From: Torymus aiolomorphi
Lineage: Eukaryota; Arthropoda; Insecta; Hymenoptera; Torymidae
Direction of reading: 5' to 3'
DNA length: 64,000 nt
Assembly (NCBI GenBank): GCA_036365515.1
Contig: CM070874.1
Span: 110,125,235 to 110,189,234, forward strand
Shown here one piece after another: positions 12,301 to 25,859 of this stretch; positions within the stretch are counted from its first letter, which is position 1, and each line of letters begins with the position of its first letter. The notes beneath the pieces were generated by a model, which worked only from the letters and a program-made list of their open reading frames with translations, searched no databases and was not told where the DNA came from. A program made the translations under genes and the position numbers.

Positions 12301-13080
12301 ATATATACGACCGTTCTCGCCCTGCCACCTCCCTTGCACACGCGCGTCTACAGCCTCGCTAATGCAACGTTCCCTGCGCCGTTCCTTCACATACCTGAGC
12401 CTTGAAATCGACACTAGCCGCGCTTTTTTGTCAATCGGCGCAGAGAGAAAGAGAGAGAGAGAGAAACCGGTCGCATTGTTATGCATATAAATTTGCGCCG
12501 AAACTGGTTCTGCGCCCCCGGCGCGCGCCGCCGCAGAAATGATAACCAATGCTCAAGGAGGTATGCGATCCATCGAGAGAGAACGCCCTATAGACGCAAT
12601 TAGAATACGGCGCTAGTTGGTTTTCTCGCCCGTGTGCGTACCTCCATGCGCGCGAGCGGCCGCACGTGCGGAATAATGTCTCTTTCTGCTGCTGGTGGTG
12701 CTGGTGGTGGTGTATATAGTGGATGGGCTCAATATGGCCGTGAACGTATACGACGATGAAATATTAAAGCGGACTTCCGCGTGTGCCCGGCGAATACAAA
12801 GAATACAATTATCATATATTTCGGCGCGGGGAGTGTGCGCGCGCGCTCGCGCTATACCGCCGCCGTGGTTAGCGGAGAGATTTATGCGCTTCCGGCTGAT
12901 TTTTCTGATAAATTCAATTTTCCCGCTCGGTTTTTGGTCGCGAAGCTGGTGGCGTGTGTGGTGTGCGTTTTCTGGAAATTAAATGTTGACATAGTTTTCG
13001 GTTATGGATGATGTGTGCGTGTCTGTGCTGGTAGAGTTTGGTTTTTATTTGAGGAGCTTTGTCGTAGTAAACTGATTGGT
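12300..13080. other. CpG-rich island with strand-skew switch
   Basis: C-rich 12310-12400, GA run 12441-12462, dense CpG 12500-12680, then G/T-rich 12680-13060 with repeated GGTGGTG and GTGTG. Confidence 0.4.
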
Positions 13081-14050
13081 AAATATTTAATTTGATAAAC
13101 TGGCAGGTACCCGCCTATGTGGAACTGAAAATACACTGAAAGCTTTTCTTATTATCACTCGTTGCTTGATTTTATCAAGAGTTTACGTGAATTAACTGAA
13201 TAAAAAGTTCAGTATTTGAAATAATATTTCGACAATCACATTAATATCACTGCATTTTATTAGTTCAAAATTCATCGTACATTCTTTTCGCTAATTCATA
13301 TGTATAACTAATCTATTCACCGTTAAAAATTCGCCTAAATTTCGCAGCAAGCCAAGAAAGGTATTCCTCCACATTCCAAAGTCCGCAGAATCTCCTTACC
13401 ACGTGCTACCGAACCTTCTCGAAGATTATAACCCACCGCGCCGATCATCATCATCGTCGTCATCGTCACCCACGACGACTTGCTTTCTTCGAATAGTCAA
13501 GATTTCCCTACGCAAAGCTGTGCGCGTGCGCTAAAACAGCAAGGCCACCCGCGTACGCACGCGAACACGTCACCAGGAAGTCATTCCCCGCGTGCGCGGA
13601 CGTCACACGGCTATACTACTCCCACATTTTTGTTCCTACCGCGAGAGCCGAGAATATATCCAAAGGTTCGAGAGCATTTCATAACCGTTTCCTCCCACTC
13701 CTTCGCCTCTCCTCTTCTTCTTTTTCTTTTCCTCATGGCGATGCGCGGTTCTCTGATGTCGGTCGGCGCCGTATGCGAATTCGAGAGCCGAAAAGGAATG
13801 GCTACAGTGCGTGAGGGGCCGCGGCGAATAAACTTCGCAGAGTTTTTATGGAGTCCCGGGGTATAAGGGGGGCTATATTGATGTATATTAGAAGATGTAA
13901 AATGTGAGCGGGATAAAGTTGGTCCTCGTTAGCTGAGGTTTATGGAAGTTGGGTAGCTTTTGAAGTCGCGTGGGATGATGCGAATGCTGGAAGAACGGAG
14001 AATTTTAAGTTTAATGGCGTGAAAATAAAGAAAAATCTTTGTTATTAGAT
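13080..14050. other. AT-rich spacer, then CpG-rich island
   Basis: AT-rich to about 13330. C/A-rich 13330-13640 (with an ATC repeat near 13443-13465), core 13740-13850, then G-rich 13850-14000. The 128-codon frame at 13480-13866 spans the switch; its N-terminal half is Thr/Pro/Ser-rich through C-richness and no family is recognised. Confidence 0.4.
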
Positions 14051-14440
14051 CGTCTTCTTGGTTCTGTTTATGTGAGGATTATTAAAAAACTTACACAGGA
14101 AATTAAAAGAAATTGTAACAGTATAGGAGAAATGATTATACATATTAAAGAATATTCATAAATTGTTAAAAAATATGGTAGATGTGAATTCTAATTTAAT
14201 TAACATCCAATTTATTAATGAATATTATATTTATTCAAAGAAACACGTATTTTATATTACAAATTAAATTCTTATATTCAAAATGAGATAAATACAAAAT
14301 CATTTTTTAAGGATATGTAAGTGTTAAAATAGACTACCAGCTAGAAAAAATGTAAACCTTATTAACTATTTCTGCTATCCAATTTTTCACAAAATACTAT
14401 TTAACACCAATTAAAAAGCCATCGATATATTAATATCACC
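14050..14440. other. AT-rich non-coding DNA
   Basis: Nothing recognisable. Confidence 0.4.
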
Positions 14441-14870
14441 ACATTCAATTAATTCCCAGTCGATTTCTCCCGTCATCGCTTACCACCGTCTGCGACCGCA
14501 CATCCAAACCCCAAAAGAGCTGAGAGAGCGAAACCGAAATAAATCGCCGAGTGGTTCGTAAATTCGTCGATCGTTCGGAATATATATACCCCGGGTCCCG
14601 CGAAGGAGGAACATAACCACGTGCGATGTATATAATGGCGAAAAAAGAGGAGAGGGAGAGAGAGAGAGCGAGAGAAGGTAACGTGGTGCTAGGACGGTAC
14701 GTCCCGGTGCAGGAAAAAAACTCGATAAACCTGCAGCCAGTTTGCCTACTGCCTAGTCCACATGTTCCTTTTCGCCTGCGTATGCGTGTGTGTATGTGAG
14801 AGCCGTTCTTAGTGGTTGTATATACTTTGTGTTTCGCTCGGTCAATTTCTTTTTTGCTTATATTCCGGAC
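14440..14870. other. CpG-rich island
   Basis: C/A-rich 14450-14520, core with TATATATA and a GA tract (14648-14676), then G/T-rich 14760-14830. Confidence 0.38.
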
Positions 14871-15460
14871 TCTATTTTACGTTCGATTTTTGAACGTCCA
14901 GTTTATGCGTATACGATTTTTTCAGTGGTTTCCGTTGACGATGCAACATGTAGCAGAACTCTGTGATATCGCCAGTCGAGAAATCAAAGAAGGAAATATC
15001 CTCACGAGAGAGCATTAGAAAAATTTCCTCGTTTCGGCGTCCGTTCTATACCTCTCGCCCATTGTGGCGTGTGTATGGTTTCTCGGAATTCTGCATTAAA
15101 TGTTGCGCTATTATTTTACGCCGCAAGATGTATTGCCCAACCGAAATTACAATAAATTAGCCGGCTATAAAGCAGTTAGATTTACGTTTAGCAATTTTAC
15201 GACACATTAAGTGGATTTAATTGGCCGCGCGTTTTCTTGCTTCCTGCGCCTTCGAATGCGTGCAATAATGTTGATCGTGCATTTTTGCGCTGCGATAAAA
15301 AACTGGGTGTTCTGGTCAAACGTACGCTGATTTTCCATACGCTTACATATATACTTCTATTTATTCCTAACCACAGCAGATTTATGTGAACGTCAGGCAT
15401 TTTACGTTAATAATTAGCTTAGAAATCTTCATCAAAAGTGTGTATATACGTTTTTACGCT
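14870..15460. promoter_or_regulatory. Cluster of TTTTACG motifs (candidate regulatory module)
   Basis: TTTTACG occurs on the + strand at 14875, 15114, 15195, 15400 and 15452, with TTTACG at 15181, in otherwise single-copy DNA. TTTACG(A) and TTTATG(A) are the preferred type of site for Caudal and Abd-B-class homeodomains. A regulatory role is inference from clustering only. Confidence 0.3.
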
Positions 15461-15559
15461 ATTTCTGATTTATCATGGCTTATCTGCATCCGCTTTCCAA
15501 CGTGTGTTATTACAATATGCATCGAGAGTCGTATTTTAACGTCTAATCAACTTTAACTA

Positions 15560-16830
15560 TAATATTCTAGAATTACATCAACCTGCCCGATCCTCTTGAC
15601 TCTCCTCACCTTGACTTATCAAATAATCCGAACAATAATAATTTCACAAGAGAGCCTCCGCCTAAGAACGAGCGACCCTGAGCTTCTATTTTATTTAATT
15701 TTCCACGCCTCATTGACATCGTATACTCGAGAGCATCACACGGATCAACGTTTTTTCCTCCCTATTAACCTTGTATAGGGCTACACAGGTTACACGCTTC
15801 TAAACTTAAAGAATCGTTGATCGGCGACCCTGAGATTCCATATTGCACCATTTTACCTGCCACGTTCATAATTACATTCACATATACTGAACAATCTCCC
15901 ATACAGTAAAAAAAAAATCCACTCCAAAATCCACTTGTTCCATCCTCCAATGAGCCGTTCCGCGCCGACAATCCTCTCTCTCTCCTCTCTCTCTCTCCTT
16001 TTTTTCTAACTCTCTAACCGCGCTGCGGCTCGCCTCGCGCATATATATATACACGCCGGCGCTGCCGGGCGCTCAAGGCTGAAAACTACTCCCTACCTTC
16101 TCTCTCCATATCTCTCCAAACACACATTCACACACGTATATACATACACGTGTGTTACGCAACGCGAGCGTGTGTGCGCACACACGGCATATATAGAGAA
16201 GCCTACGTGGCGAGGTCGCTATGTATGCGGCTCTACTCCGTTCGCTCTTCCTCTCTCTCTCTCTCTCGCGCTGTGTCGCGCTGCTCCTCGGGGTTTTGTC
16301 TTCAAGAGTGGAAAGTGGGATGACGAGGGAAAGGAAAGAGAGAGAGAGTGAAAGAGATGGTTTCGTTGTTCGGGACTCTGAATGGAGGTTGCGAGAGTCG
16401 CGTTCGCGATTAGAAAGATGCATTTCTAATCTGGATATTCTATGCTGGTGCGGCGGGCCTTTGGAAATGGGTTGCCGAAGAGAGACCGCCGCCGTCGTTG
16501 CTGTGGAAGATATTACTTATACTACTTTCTTGCGCTGGAATTCCGTAGCTTTTCTTTTCGACGACGACGATGATGAAGAAATTTTACCGCGTTTTTGAGA
16601 TTAGAAAAGGTTAATGCGCACGGTGGCTTTGCAAATTGTATATAGTTGGGTGGTGGTGGTGGTGGTGAGGTATGAAAGGTTTCATTTACATGACTTTCGT
16701 AATTATACGAGAGAGAGAGAGACGAGAGGTTTCTGCGTATGCGAATTAATCATTGTCGATTTATGGTCGCTCCGCGCGCACAAAGTGACTAATGCGCACT
16801 GTAAAAGATCGCAATGAGCATATATACAGT
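15560..16830. other. Broad CpG/GA-rich island with skew switch
   Basis: C/A-rich 15580-15960, CT tracts 15976-16010, CpG core 16020-16260 with CACACA and TATATA, CT run 16252-16268, GA run 16334-16350, then G-rich 16300-16690 with a GGTGGTGGTGG run near 16650. The 125-codon plus frame at 16221-16598 begins in the CT repeat and ends in acidic residues; it is not recognised and is probably compositional. Confidence 0.45.
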
Positions 16831-17330
16831 ATTATGATTTTTCTCACTCATTTCTTTGACGCACTTATCATAACCGGTTTTGTCCTTTATCACCTGTAGC
16901 ACGCCATACATCAATCAAAGGGTTATTTTTATTTGGTATATTTTCATGAAATTCAACTCGAATAGATATGACAAAATTACATATTTTACACGCGTGTATT
17001 ATGTATGAATTATAATTAATAACGTGCATGCGTAATGTAATTTGTTGAAATACAGTGTTTTTTACGTAACCTGCGGAGACACTGTGCGTGTATAATAGTA
17101 CTGTAAATAAATGGATGCATGTTCTTTCTGGGAATTGTGAAATTGAAAAGCTCGAGGCGACCAACTACCGTCTAACATTTGAAATTAATTCTGAAACAGT
17201 AATTTGTATACTTGGAAATAGCTAAAAATGAAAATGTTCTCCTCGTTAAATCTCATAACCCACGAATTAATTAAATATAAGCACCGTAACATATGAAACT
17301 TCAATGAAATCTCGTATAACACTTCGCAAA
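16830..17330. other. AT-rich non-coding DNA
   Basis: Nothing recognisable; small minus-strand frames only. Confidence 0.4.
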
Positions 17331-18075
17331 ACCTCATCAATGACCAACTTCTCATTCGCTTTGTACATATATTTTCCAATCACCTACAACTCGCGGGTAA
17401 AAAATCCAATCCATATAAAAATCCTCAAACAAAGGCGCATCCGTCGATAAACATTTCCCGCGTCGTCGTTGTCCCCCATTTTTCCACGCTGCACATACCT
17501 ACACACACAGACACACACATTACAACAACTGCATGCGAGCATTCTGCGAAAATACATAGACAGGGAGAATCCGCGAGCGCGGTAGCCCATTATATTCGAC
17601 GCATATAAAACTATCGGCTGCGCGTACATATACGCGACGACAAAGGTAATATACGGCCGCGGCGACCGCGAACAATGAGGCAAAAAACGCGGAAGCGCGC
17701 GTGTCGCGATAATAGGTATAGCTGAATGCGCCGTGCCGAGCTCGAATAATGAAATAATTGTTTTTATGACGAGTCGCGAGGGATAAACAACAATCGCCGA
17801 GAAAAAAGGCGCGATGCAGTGTGGTAGCTTAGCGAGCGATGTGTATCTGTTGGATTAGCTTCTTGTGGTGTCATCGTATTTATGCATTATTTATAGGCGG
17901 TATAGGATGGGTAGATACAGAGGAGATTGTTATTATTATGGGTTTCATTCGCTGGGGGGGGGGGGGGGGTTACGTAACGAAGCGTATCGCCGATCTTTCA
18001 AGAGTATAAGATCGCTCTTTATCTTGCATCTATTATGCTTTGTTTTTTTCGGAATATAATGGGAATGTTATGCGC
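17330..18075. other. CpG-rich island with a 16-base G homopolymer
   Basis: C/A-rich 17380-17530, core 17560-17830, then G/T-rich 17830-18060. A run of 16 G lies at 17954-17969, inside the G-rich flank, so the homopolymer has the same strand sense as the skew around it. Confidence 0.45.
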
Positions 18076-18800
18076 CGTGGAGTATAATAGCGCGCGTTTT
18101 GTGCCTTTGATTATTGTTAGGCGTTTTATATATGTATTTATAATGAACACAAGGGCAATTAGTGGTATAAGTGAGATACATAATTATATACATAGAAAAA
18201 CTGTGTATATAATACAAGCGACCGTGTTCATTCAAATTACCGACGATTTGGTTAACCGTAGATTTCTTCATTTTAAAACGTTAATTCATATAAAACTGTA
18301 CCGTCATCGGTTCTAATCAACCATATATACATATACGTTACCCAAGTACATAAATTTTCAGGCGCGGGCCGCAACTCTCATTTCTGCACGAGAGCTATAC
18401 ACGAGAGAGTCTGTAGAATTAACGCGCGCCATTATATAGCTTGAAAAGTGTAGTCTCGCGTAGGCTGACAATTATTTCGAGAATTTATGAAACCCGGCGT
18501 CAAGCGCTCGGCTATCGGAACGAGTTTCGCGGATACGCGGGAATGCTGATATCAGATGCTGTTTGCGACCGCAAACCTTGGCTTCGCTCGCGCGCTGTGC
18601 TACTGCGTTGCAGGGGGGAAGTGGGAAAAAAGCGGTTGCTAAATTATACATTTAGAAGCATAGACAGTTGAAAATGTGACCCTAATTATGCCTCGGGGGT
18701 TTAATTGGTGTTATGGCCGTCGTTATACGCGTCAGGGAAATGTTGATAGTTAGTATGGAAAAATTGATTTTTATATGGTTATTGATTTTTTTAACGGTTG
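18075..18800. other. AT-rich spacer with a small hairpin, then CpG island
   Basis: A 13-bp near-perfect hairpin (arms 18183-18195 and 18201-18213, ATTATATACATAG type) sits inside a wider inverted pair AATGAACAC (18142) and GTGTTCATT (18223). C/A-rich 18310-18380, CpG core 18400-18600, G/T-rich 18610-18800. Confidence 0.4.
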
Positions 18801-19080
18801 TTTCGTGTATTTTGTTTATCATTTAAATAAATTTCTTATATAATGTATAAATTGAATAAGAATAGTATTTATGAAATAGAATTCGTATTTTATTTTAAAT
18901 GAATATTATCGTGATCTGCAGTATTTGCTTTTTTGTTATTTTAAACATGCTTCCAACAATTTTTCTAAACATTACTAATATTTATACCATGTAAAATACA
19001 TCTGTATACGAATTTTCTAAACATAAAATTTTGAAATTATTCAAATACCGTACCATAAAAACATTATTCATCGATCTTTA
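18800..19080. other. AT-rich non-coding DNA
   Basis: Nothing recognisable. Confidence 0.4.
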
Positions 19081-20560
19081 TTTCTAAAATTACACCCAAT
19101 CTCGTATACGTACATTTCAACTCTCTATACCATCCTATGTATCTGCACTCATAAAAGAGATACCTAATAAGTGCGCCGCACACTTGAATAACCCACAAAC
19201 CCTGAACGGAATCTCGTCCCATCAGCTCTCTTACATCTTTTTCTCCGATAAAAAAAATACTTTCTAGCAATCTCCATGAAAAACTCACTCGTCCGAGCAA
19301 TAATTTTCCTCGCACGCATTCACGCGCTCCTCTGCTGCACTGTATACATACATATTATACACACTCCGCGCTGCTCAAGTGGCGCACGCACTAATTCGCG
19401 AGTAAAAGCCCGCGCGCGGCGCGAGTTCACCCTGCGGCTCTGTTTTCCCTCCAGCTCGCGTATATATTTTGCGTAAAGAGGGACGCGGTATAGCGCAAAT
19501 GACCGCGTGTGTGTGTACACTTGTATATCGTGCGTGCTCGCTACTCTCTGCTATTTCAGTTTTAGCGTTTTTTTTTTGTTCACGCTCATATATGCGTGGC
19601 AGATTCACGCGAGATTAATTACTGTTTGTCCGTTGATTTATGCAAGTCTTTTTTTTCACGCTGACCTTGTTAATCCATTAGCAACCTTGCATCTATTCAT
19701 GTTCGGCAATCAAGTGAGTTGCACGCGTTTCTTCATTCTTTTACTATGTGTACACGCACAATGGAAAAATGCGTATCCATTAGCGTGTGTACTTGAGAAA
19801 ATAGGAAACTCATTTAAAAATAATGAAGACAAAGCATTACGCTGCTGTATATTAAAAGCTCAATATACCTATTATAATTAAAAAAAGAAACATCCTATTT
19901 TGAATGCCCCGCTTAACAATTATTATTATACCCCGGAATTTCCATTTTCCAGCCGTCAAACCATCGCACTACATTCAACCCAATAACGCGCTCTCTCTCT
20001 CCCAGCTGTACGCTTATACACAACGGCCCGGTAGAACTTTCATACCGCTCCACTCGTTTATCTCGTCCCATCCTCCCTCCCTTCCGAGCCATGCATCCAC
20101 CCGCTCGCGCTATTTCAATCTAATTGAAAAACTCCCCGAACGCGTCCTTGATAAAGTTAGCAGCTCCCGCTGTGCCGCAAAATTTATGTATCATGCTCCG
20201 CTGTAATTTTTGCGCGCACGCGCGTACAATATTCATGCCGCGCGTAAATCGACGAACGGTTTCTCCTGTATTTATAAGTATACGCCGAGTGAAAAGCGAA
20301 AGAAAAAAAGTGGCGCGCGCGCGCGGTTTTGGAATACTCAAGAAGAGAGCGCAGTGCGGTTATGGGAGAAAGAGAGAGAGACAAAGGTTTGGATGAATGG
20401 GATGGCAGCGTAGCTGCTTCGTGGAATTGTAAAGCGTAAAGTTTGGGAACGGTAGATTGACGGAACGGTACGTGGATCAGATTTGGTGGCGATTGTTTAC
20501 GTGGGTATAGTTATTAGTATGCTAAGGGTAATTTCATCGAATAATTTGACGATGAGGCAG
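19080..20560. other. Two adjacent CpG-rich islands
   Basis: First: C/A-rich 19080-19300, CpG core 19310-19500, then G/T- and T-rich 19500-19640. Second: C-rich 19900-20110, core 20150-20330 with CGCGCGCGCG near 20313-20322, then G-rich 20340-20520. The 124-codon frame at 19507-19881 is hydrophobic, lacks a recognisable family and has T-rich codon content, so it is not called. Confidence 0.4.
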
Positions 20561-21450
20561 CAGCTGAGTAAATCTTCCGTAGTCGCGGCTTGCACGATAA
20601 ACTAAGGGGCGAAGTAGTTAACTTTCGGTTACGAAAGTGAAGCGCATTCATCAGGCGTTTATAATTTTACAAGGTTTTGATGAACATTAATTTTCATTAT
20701 TATAGACACTAGAGCGAATAGTTATAGTCCGACCGTAATTACGCATAACGAAGTATCTTACAAACTGATTAATGTTGCGGGGCTGCACACAACAACGGGG
20801 ATTACTCCAACACTTACTTCATTAGTTGTTGTGAACTACTTGAGGTTGAATTTGCTTTTGCCAGCGTTCTGAGAACAATACGTTTATTATGTGAATCTTA
20901 CCATACCCTGTGTAAGAGGATAAAAGGAGTTTCTGGAAAGCCGGTAAATCTGTTTACAATCTTACGAAAATTCATGGAAAGTCTTGTGCTAGATTTTGAT
21001 TATACTTTGCAATTATATAGCCACCAATTATATATAAGATAAAGGTTATCCTCAGTATTAGTTTATTATATAGAACTGTGAAAATTGTATTTAAAAAATG
21101 TTATTGCAGCTACAGTTGAAATTCTTGTCTCGCCTAGGCTCATTTGGTTTATTTCATACAATTTGTTCAATCTAATAGTTACATACTTAATTAATTCGTA
21201 CATTTTATAAGAAAACTTTATAAATTAACGTGAGAAGTATTTATTTAAACCGAGTGTACATTTATGAACCTCATTTTCCATTAAAATTGTACTATTATTA
21301 CAGGAATAGGTGTACGATGATATAACAACAAAAACTTCAGGAAAATAATTTTTTATTGCATTTATTAAACTTATAAATACGGCAGCTATATTTATATGAT
21401 ACAGTTTCTACAAGACTATATAACGTTAAAATAATTAAAAAAGTAAAAAA
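20560..21450. other. Single-copy-looking sequence
   Basis: 20560-20900 is of mixed composition with TAAT cores (for example near 20738 and 20769) and could be a conserved non-coding block; 20900-21450 is AT-rich. No frame or repeat recognised. Confidence 0.35.
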
Positions 21451-22080
21451 TTTCGTAGCTCACATCCAACCATTCTATCCTCTCCTCCCACCGCGTTCAC
21501 CAATCACCCACCGTCTACTTCACCCATTCCACACACATACACTCTCTCCAACAGCTCCATCCATCCTCTCTCCCACCCGCCACCTAAAATTACAATAATC
21601 CCTCCTAAAATGCCAGACTCTCACCTCGCGCATCACAACTCCAAGCTCACACGCGCCAGCGCTACACTCTCGCTCACTATATACTGCTGCAGCTATTGGC
21701 CTACATTCCAGAGAAGACGCGCCACGGAAAGTAGGTCAGTCAGGCCGCGCGAGCGAGCGCTGGATAAATCGCGATCAATAAGACGCGCGCGCGAACAATG
21801 CAGCGCGCGCGCGCGCGCTTCGCCCAGAAATTCGCCGCTGCAGAGCTGCAGTGGATGATAGTCGGCGCTGCTGACATCGTCGCTGTGCTGCACGCGGATG
21901 AATAATTGGGCGGTGCTGGCGTGTGCGGCGAGGGAGATATTGTGCGGAGCGAGGATTTGGCGCGCTATTGATAGGAGGGTGGTGGAGAGAAGCGAACGTG
22001 GTTGGCTTTGTTTTTGCGGATAAAAAGGCGGGTGTAAGTGAACATTGGTAGTGGGATTGGAATAGTTATGCGATTTTAAG
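21450..22080. other. CpG-rich island with clear strand-skew switch
   Basis: Counted by hand: 21481-21540 has 30 C and 3 G; 21961-22020 has 25 G and 7 C. The core carries a CGCGCGCGCGCG run near 21806-21820 and several CTGCAG sites. No gene recognised. Confidence 0.55.
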
Positions 22081-23200
22081 CGGGAAATTGATTATATATA
22101 TACCTCCGTGAAATTCGAATAGATAAATAAGAAACGTAGTATTTACTGGCATTATAAAAGTAAAATAAGTGTTGTGCGTAATGCATGGTTTAACGAGTTT
22201 CTTATCTGCAATGTAGATTCCATAGTTTACAAAATTTCGTATAATTTCGTTCCCACGTTACAATATTAAATTTATTAAATTCATTTAAATTACATAAATT
22301 TGACATAAACGTATAGTTTTTTTTATAGAAATTACTCTTCAACACCTTCATTACATTCTTATATCCGTAAGATAAGTAAATACACGCAACAATTCATTCC
22401 AACGCGTAACACAAAAAACTCAGAGAATCTCCTTCTTTCATCCGATATCAATTCAATTGCAACGCAGCATCTCCAGCAAAAAACTCGCCCCTACCTAACT
22501 AATTGATATTAATTCCTGGAATTCATAAATACGACTCTCCTCGTAAATTGCGCTCGAACGAAAGTCGCCGAGTTAAGTAATGGAAGAGGGCATTTTCTTC
22601 GCTCGCGCTAGCGATGAAACTCTTCTCGTTCGCGCGATTTTCCATTTTACCCGCGCTAAAATTTTCACTGACAGAACTTTGCCTCCCCGGCCCGGTAACT
22701 TTTGCGTATATATATAGCACGTTCCATTAAATTCAACGCGAACGCCTTTTCATCTCTCGTTGTTTTCCTCCGAAAGTTCGCGGAGCGCGCGTAATTTCAT
22801 TATAGGTACGTCGGGTCGAAGTGGAGCGAGAAATGTTATTGGGACGAGTATCGGTTTGTTAAGGAAATGAATTCAGATTTTATCTTTCGCGCTGTTATAA
22901 GTGACGTGTTCTATTAACAGACTTAATATATTTTGCAAAGTTTTCCGATATGCATCTTACTTCTTCGGGCTTTCTATAGTGGTTTCCGATAAGATTTAGA
23001 CAAATTTTTTAAAATTTGAAAGTAAATAATAACAGTTTCAACTGTGATACGTATACTTATTATTCTGTTCCAAGTCACCTCAAAAACTAAGGTCGTTATA
23101 ACGACTCGACTGCTTAGTAAACAAGGAGATTTCTCGAGTTTAAGACTATTTCTACTTTCGATATTAATTTGGCTTTACACTATACACAACTTTAAAAAAT
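22080..23200. other. AT-rich DNA with a small CpG-rich patch
   Basis: AT-rich apart from a moderately CpG-rich patch at 22530-22830. No repeats or genes recognised. Confidence 0.35.
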
Positions 23201-23960
23201 TTCGCAGCTCTCTACAATTAATCTCTAAGCAACCTATACATTACATCAGCTCCCAGTTTCACATCACCTATTTATCATACTCCGAGAAGTTGCTGAAAAT
23301 TTCTTCTCACTCTCTCTCTATACATATACATACCCACCCTTAAAAACTGCCCATTACCGTTTAAACCTGATTTATTATCTCGCGCATGAAAATCTCCAAG
23401 CCTATATCAAAGCACTATTAAATCGAAAGTTAACAAACTCGCAAATCACCAGCTTTCCGCAATACACACACACATATAATTAGAAATCAAGAAAACTCGC
23501 ACGTACGTATCACTGCTCGCCTCCTCCATCCCCAGTCGCAACGCTCTATATCTAAATCCGCGCGTATTATGCCTCCCCAGCCGGTTAAACGGCTCGCGCC
23601 GCGGGGGCTGATTTCCAGAAATTTAATTTCTCTAATAGGCACCTGCATTCACACACATGAGAGGCTAACGAGTGAGCCTTCGGGCGCGCGCACGACACAT
23701 TTTGTACCGATCCTCGAGCGGATGAAACGGCGCAGATAAGAGGCGTGTGTACTTACGCGAGGCTATTTTTTTTCTTCTTCTTGTCCGTGTGCAGGAGTCG
23801 TGGTGCAAGGTATAGGATAGAGGAAGCGCCGAGTGAAAGGTGCGACCGCCGCGATTTTCTACCATTGGTGGTACGTGGTCGGGAACATTTGCGTTGATTG
23901 TGGGTCGTGGTGGGTAAGATATCAGATATAGGAGATGATGGTTTCTTGGCGAAGAAAAAA
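23200..23960. other. CpG-rich island with strand-skew switch
   Basis: C/A-rich 23240-23560, CpG core 23560-23720, G/T-rich 23790-23950. The long minus-strand frame across 23665-24183 has no recognisable domain. Confidence 0.4.
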
Positions 23961-25120
23961 ATTGAGAAATGATGACAAAAATGTTGCTTTTATAGTTATA
24001 GATGTGAAATTTGTATAGTAGTCTATAGTAAATATATATCTTGAAAGGTTTTTGAACATTTTGTTCTTTGTGTGACTCTCTGCTTAGGAAATACAAACAC
24101 AGATATTTATTGAAATTTGACACTATAAAAATATAATTGCACGAATAACATATTCGAATTTCCAACGGACGAAAGATAACCAAACAATATAAATTCAGAC
24201 GACTGCAATCTCAATTACGACAAGAGCAAGGAAGTCGAGACCTTTTTTTTAATAATCACGATAATTGCACAGATAAAAAACCATCGTTTATCTACTCCCC
24301 CGCGCGAGGTTTATATTCCCCAACGCGACACAGTTGCCAATTCGAATCAGAACTTTACAGTCGATGCCCCGACAAAGGGGAGCAAAATTTTTGGTTAATT
24401 AAAATACTCGCGAGCTCTGCGCCCGCGCACACGTGCACTCCAATTGCCACCTGATGCACGAGGAAATGCTCATTCGCTCGTTAGATAATCGGCGCGACGT
24501 GTGTCGCCAAATATTAACCGCGGGAATTATCGGCCTCCGCGAATGGGGGGAAGATATTGTCGCGAAATTAACACGGGATATTTGTCACTCGGCTGCTAAT
24601 TGATTTGAGAATTAAAGGTTTCACAGGTGGTTTAATCGCTCGTTTTTATATGGCAGATTGATATAAGTGCAGAGAAAATAATATATGGTATGTCAAATTT
24701 CTCAAGCGAAATGAATGTCGTTTTATTTTTTGCTTATTTTGTGAAATAAGTAAATAATTTTTATATTGCGTTATTGAATTGAAGGATAATTCATTTTACG
24801 CGTTAATTAAAGAGCAGTAAGCTTTTTCGTTTTATTTCAAACGATGCAACCATTTAAAATGGACTTGAAATAACAGTCGCAATGTTGACATCATAAGCAA
24901 ACATTCTTCTCTGAGAAATTTTAGTAAACAGGTCGTCTAGAAAAATACACATACAAGGTTAAGGCAAGTACACAGTAGCGTTATAGAGTGACAAAAAGTC
25001 CTAAAACGAAAATGTCATATTTACCGAATACATACACCGCTCTTTTCATCTACGCTATTTGAATTCTATTCTACTCTGTAATATAATATTCTCCATAGTC
25101 ACACATTTTAAGACGAATAT
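23960..25120. other. AT-rich DNA with a unique CpG patch
   Basis: 24280-24640 is CpG-containing but not simple sequence, with an E-box type CACCTG at about 24448. It could be a regulatory element, but nothing decisive is seen. The rest is AT-rich. Confidence 0.35.
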
Positions 25121-25529
25121 TTGAATAATTGTTTTATTTTACCAAGTATTCAAACATACCCCTACATCCACAAAGTTTCAATCCCACACCAAAAACGCCA
25201 ATTAGCCATTCACTCGCACTCGTCACCGCGAATCCTCCTAAGAAACCATAACCCACCGTGCTGCATCCCGAGCTCCAATTATCCCTTACCTCTCACCACC
25301 CCGCAAAGACTCAATACCTTATACCGCCGCATCTCTCTCATCTCCCCAGCTCTCGTTTATTATTCACTCGGCTCTCTACGATCTGGTCAGCCGCATCGCG
25401 GATAATATTGATCGTCCGCTGACCCAGAAATCGCGCATCTCTCTCCGCGCAGCAGCCCAGCTAAATTAAATGAAAAACGCGCGAGCGTGGTGACTCGGAT
25501 CCGCCCTTATACCGCTCGCGAAACTGGGC
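25120..25529. other. CpG-rich island, left part (split by insertion)
   Basis: C/A-rich 25130-25400 and a CpG core to 25529. The matching G/T-rich flank is found 1.3 kb away, at 26826-27130, because a transposable element is inserted at 25530. Confidence 0.55.
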
Positions 25530-25859
25530 CAGCGCACACTGGGGCCATACGGATTTTTTGGTTCAAAACCACCTAGAGGTCGCAATTCTCAACGGAATCT
25601 CAACATTTTTGCTTAGGAACATTCGTTATCAAATATCGAAGAGCCCTACGAAGCCTGATTTTCCAAAAAATTAACCTATAAATCTAAGGAGTCATATAAT
25701 CCTATCACATCAACCAATCAATTCAATTTTTGACCTGCAAATCCCAAAAATACGATAAACCTTTAATTTGTAAGCCCTTTACTCGTGAACTCTTGACCTT
25801 TGATCCAGTAAGCCATGCACTCATAAACTCTAAACCTATAAGCCCTAACCTCATAAGTC

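Noticed and set aside
23665..24183. 172-codon minus-strand open frame
   Set aside because: Spans AT-rich and CpG-rich DNA with a changing composition; no domain or family recognised.
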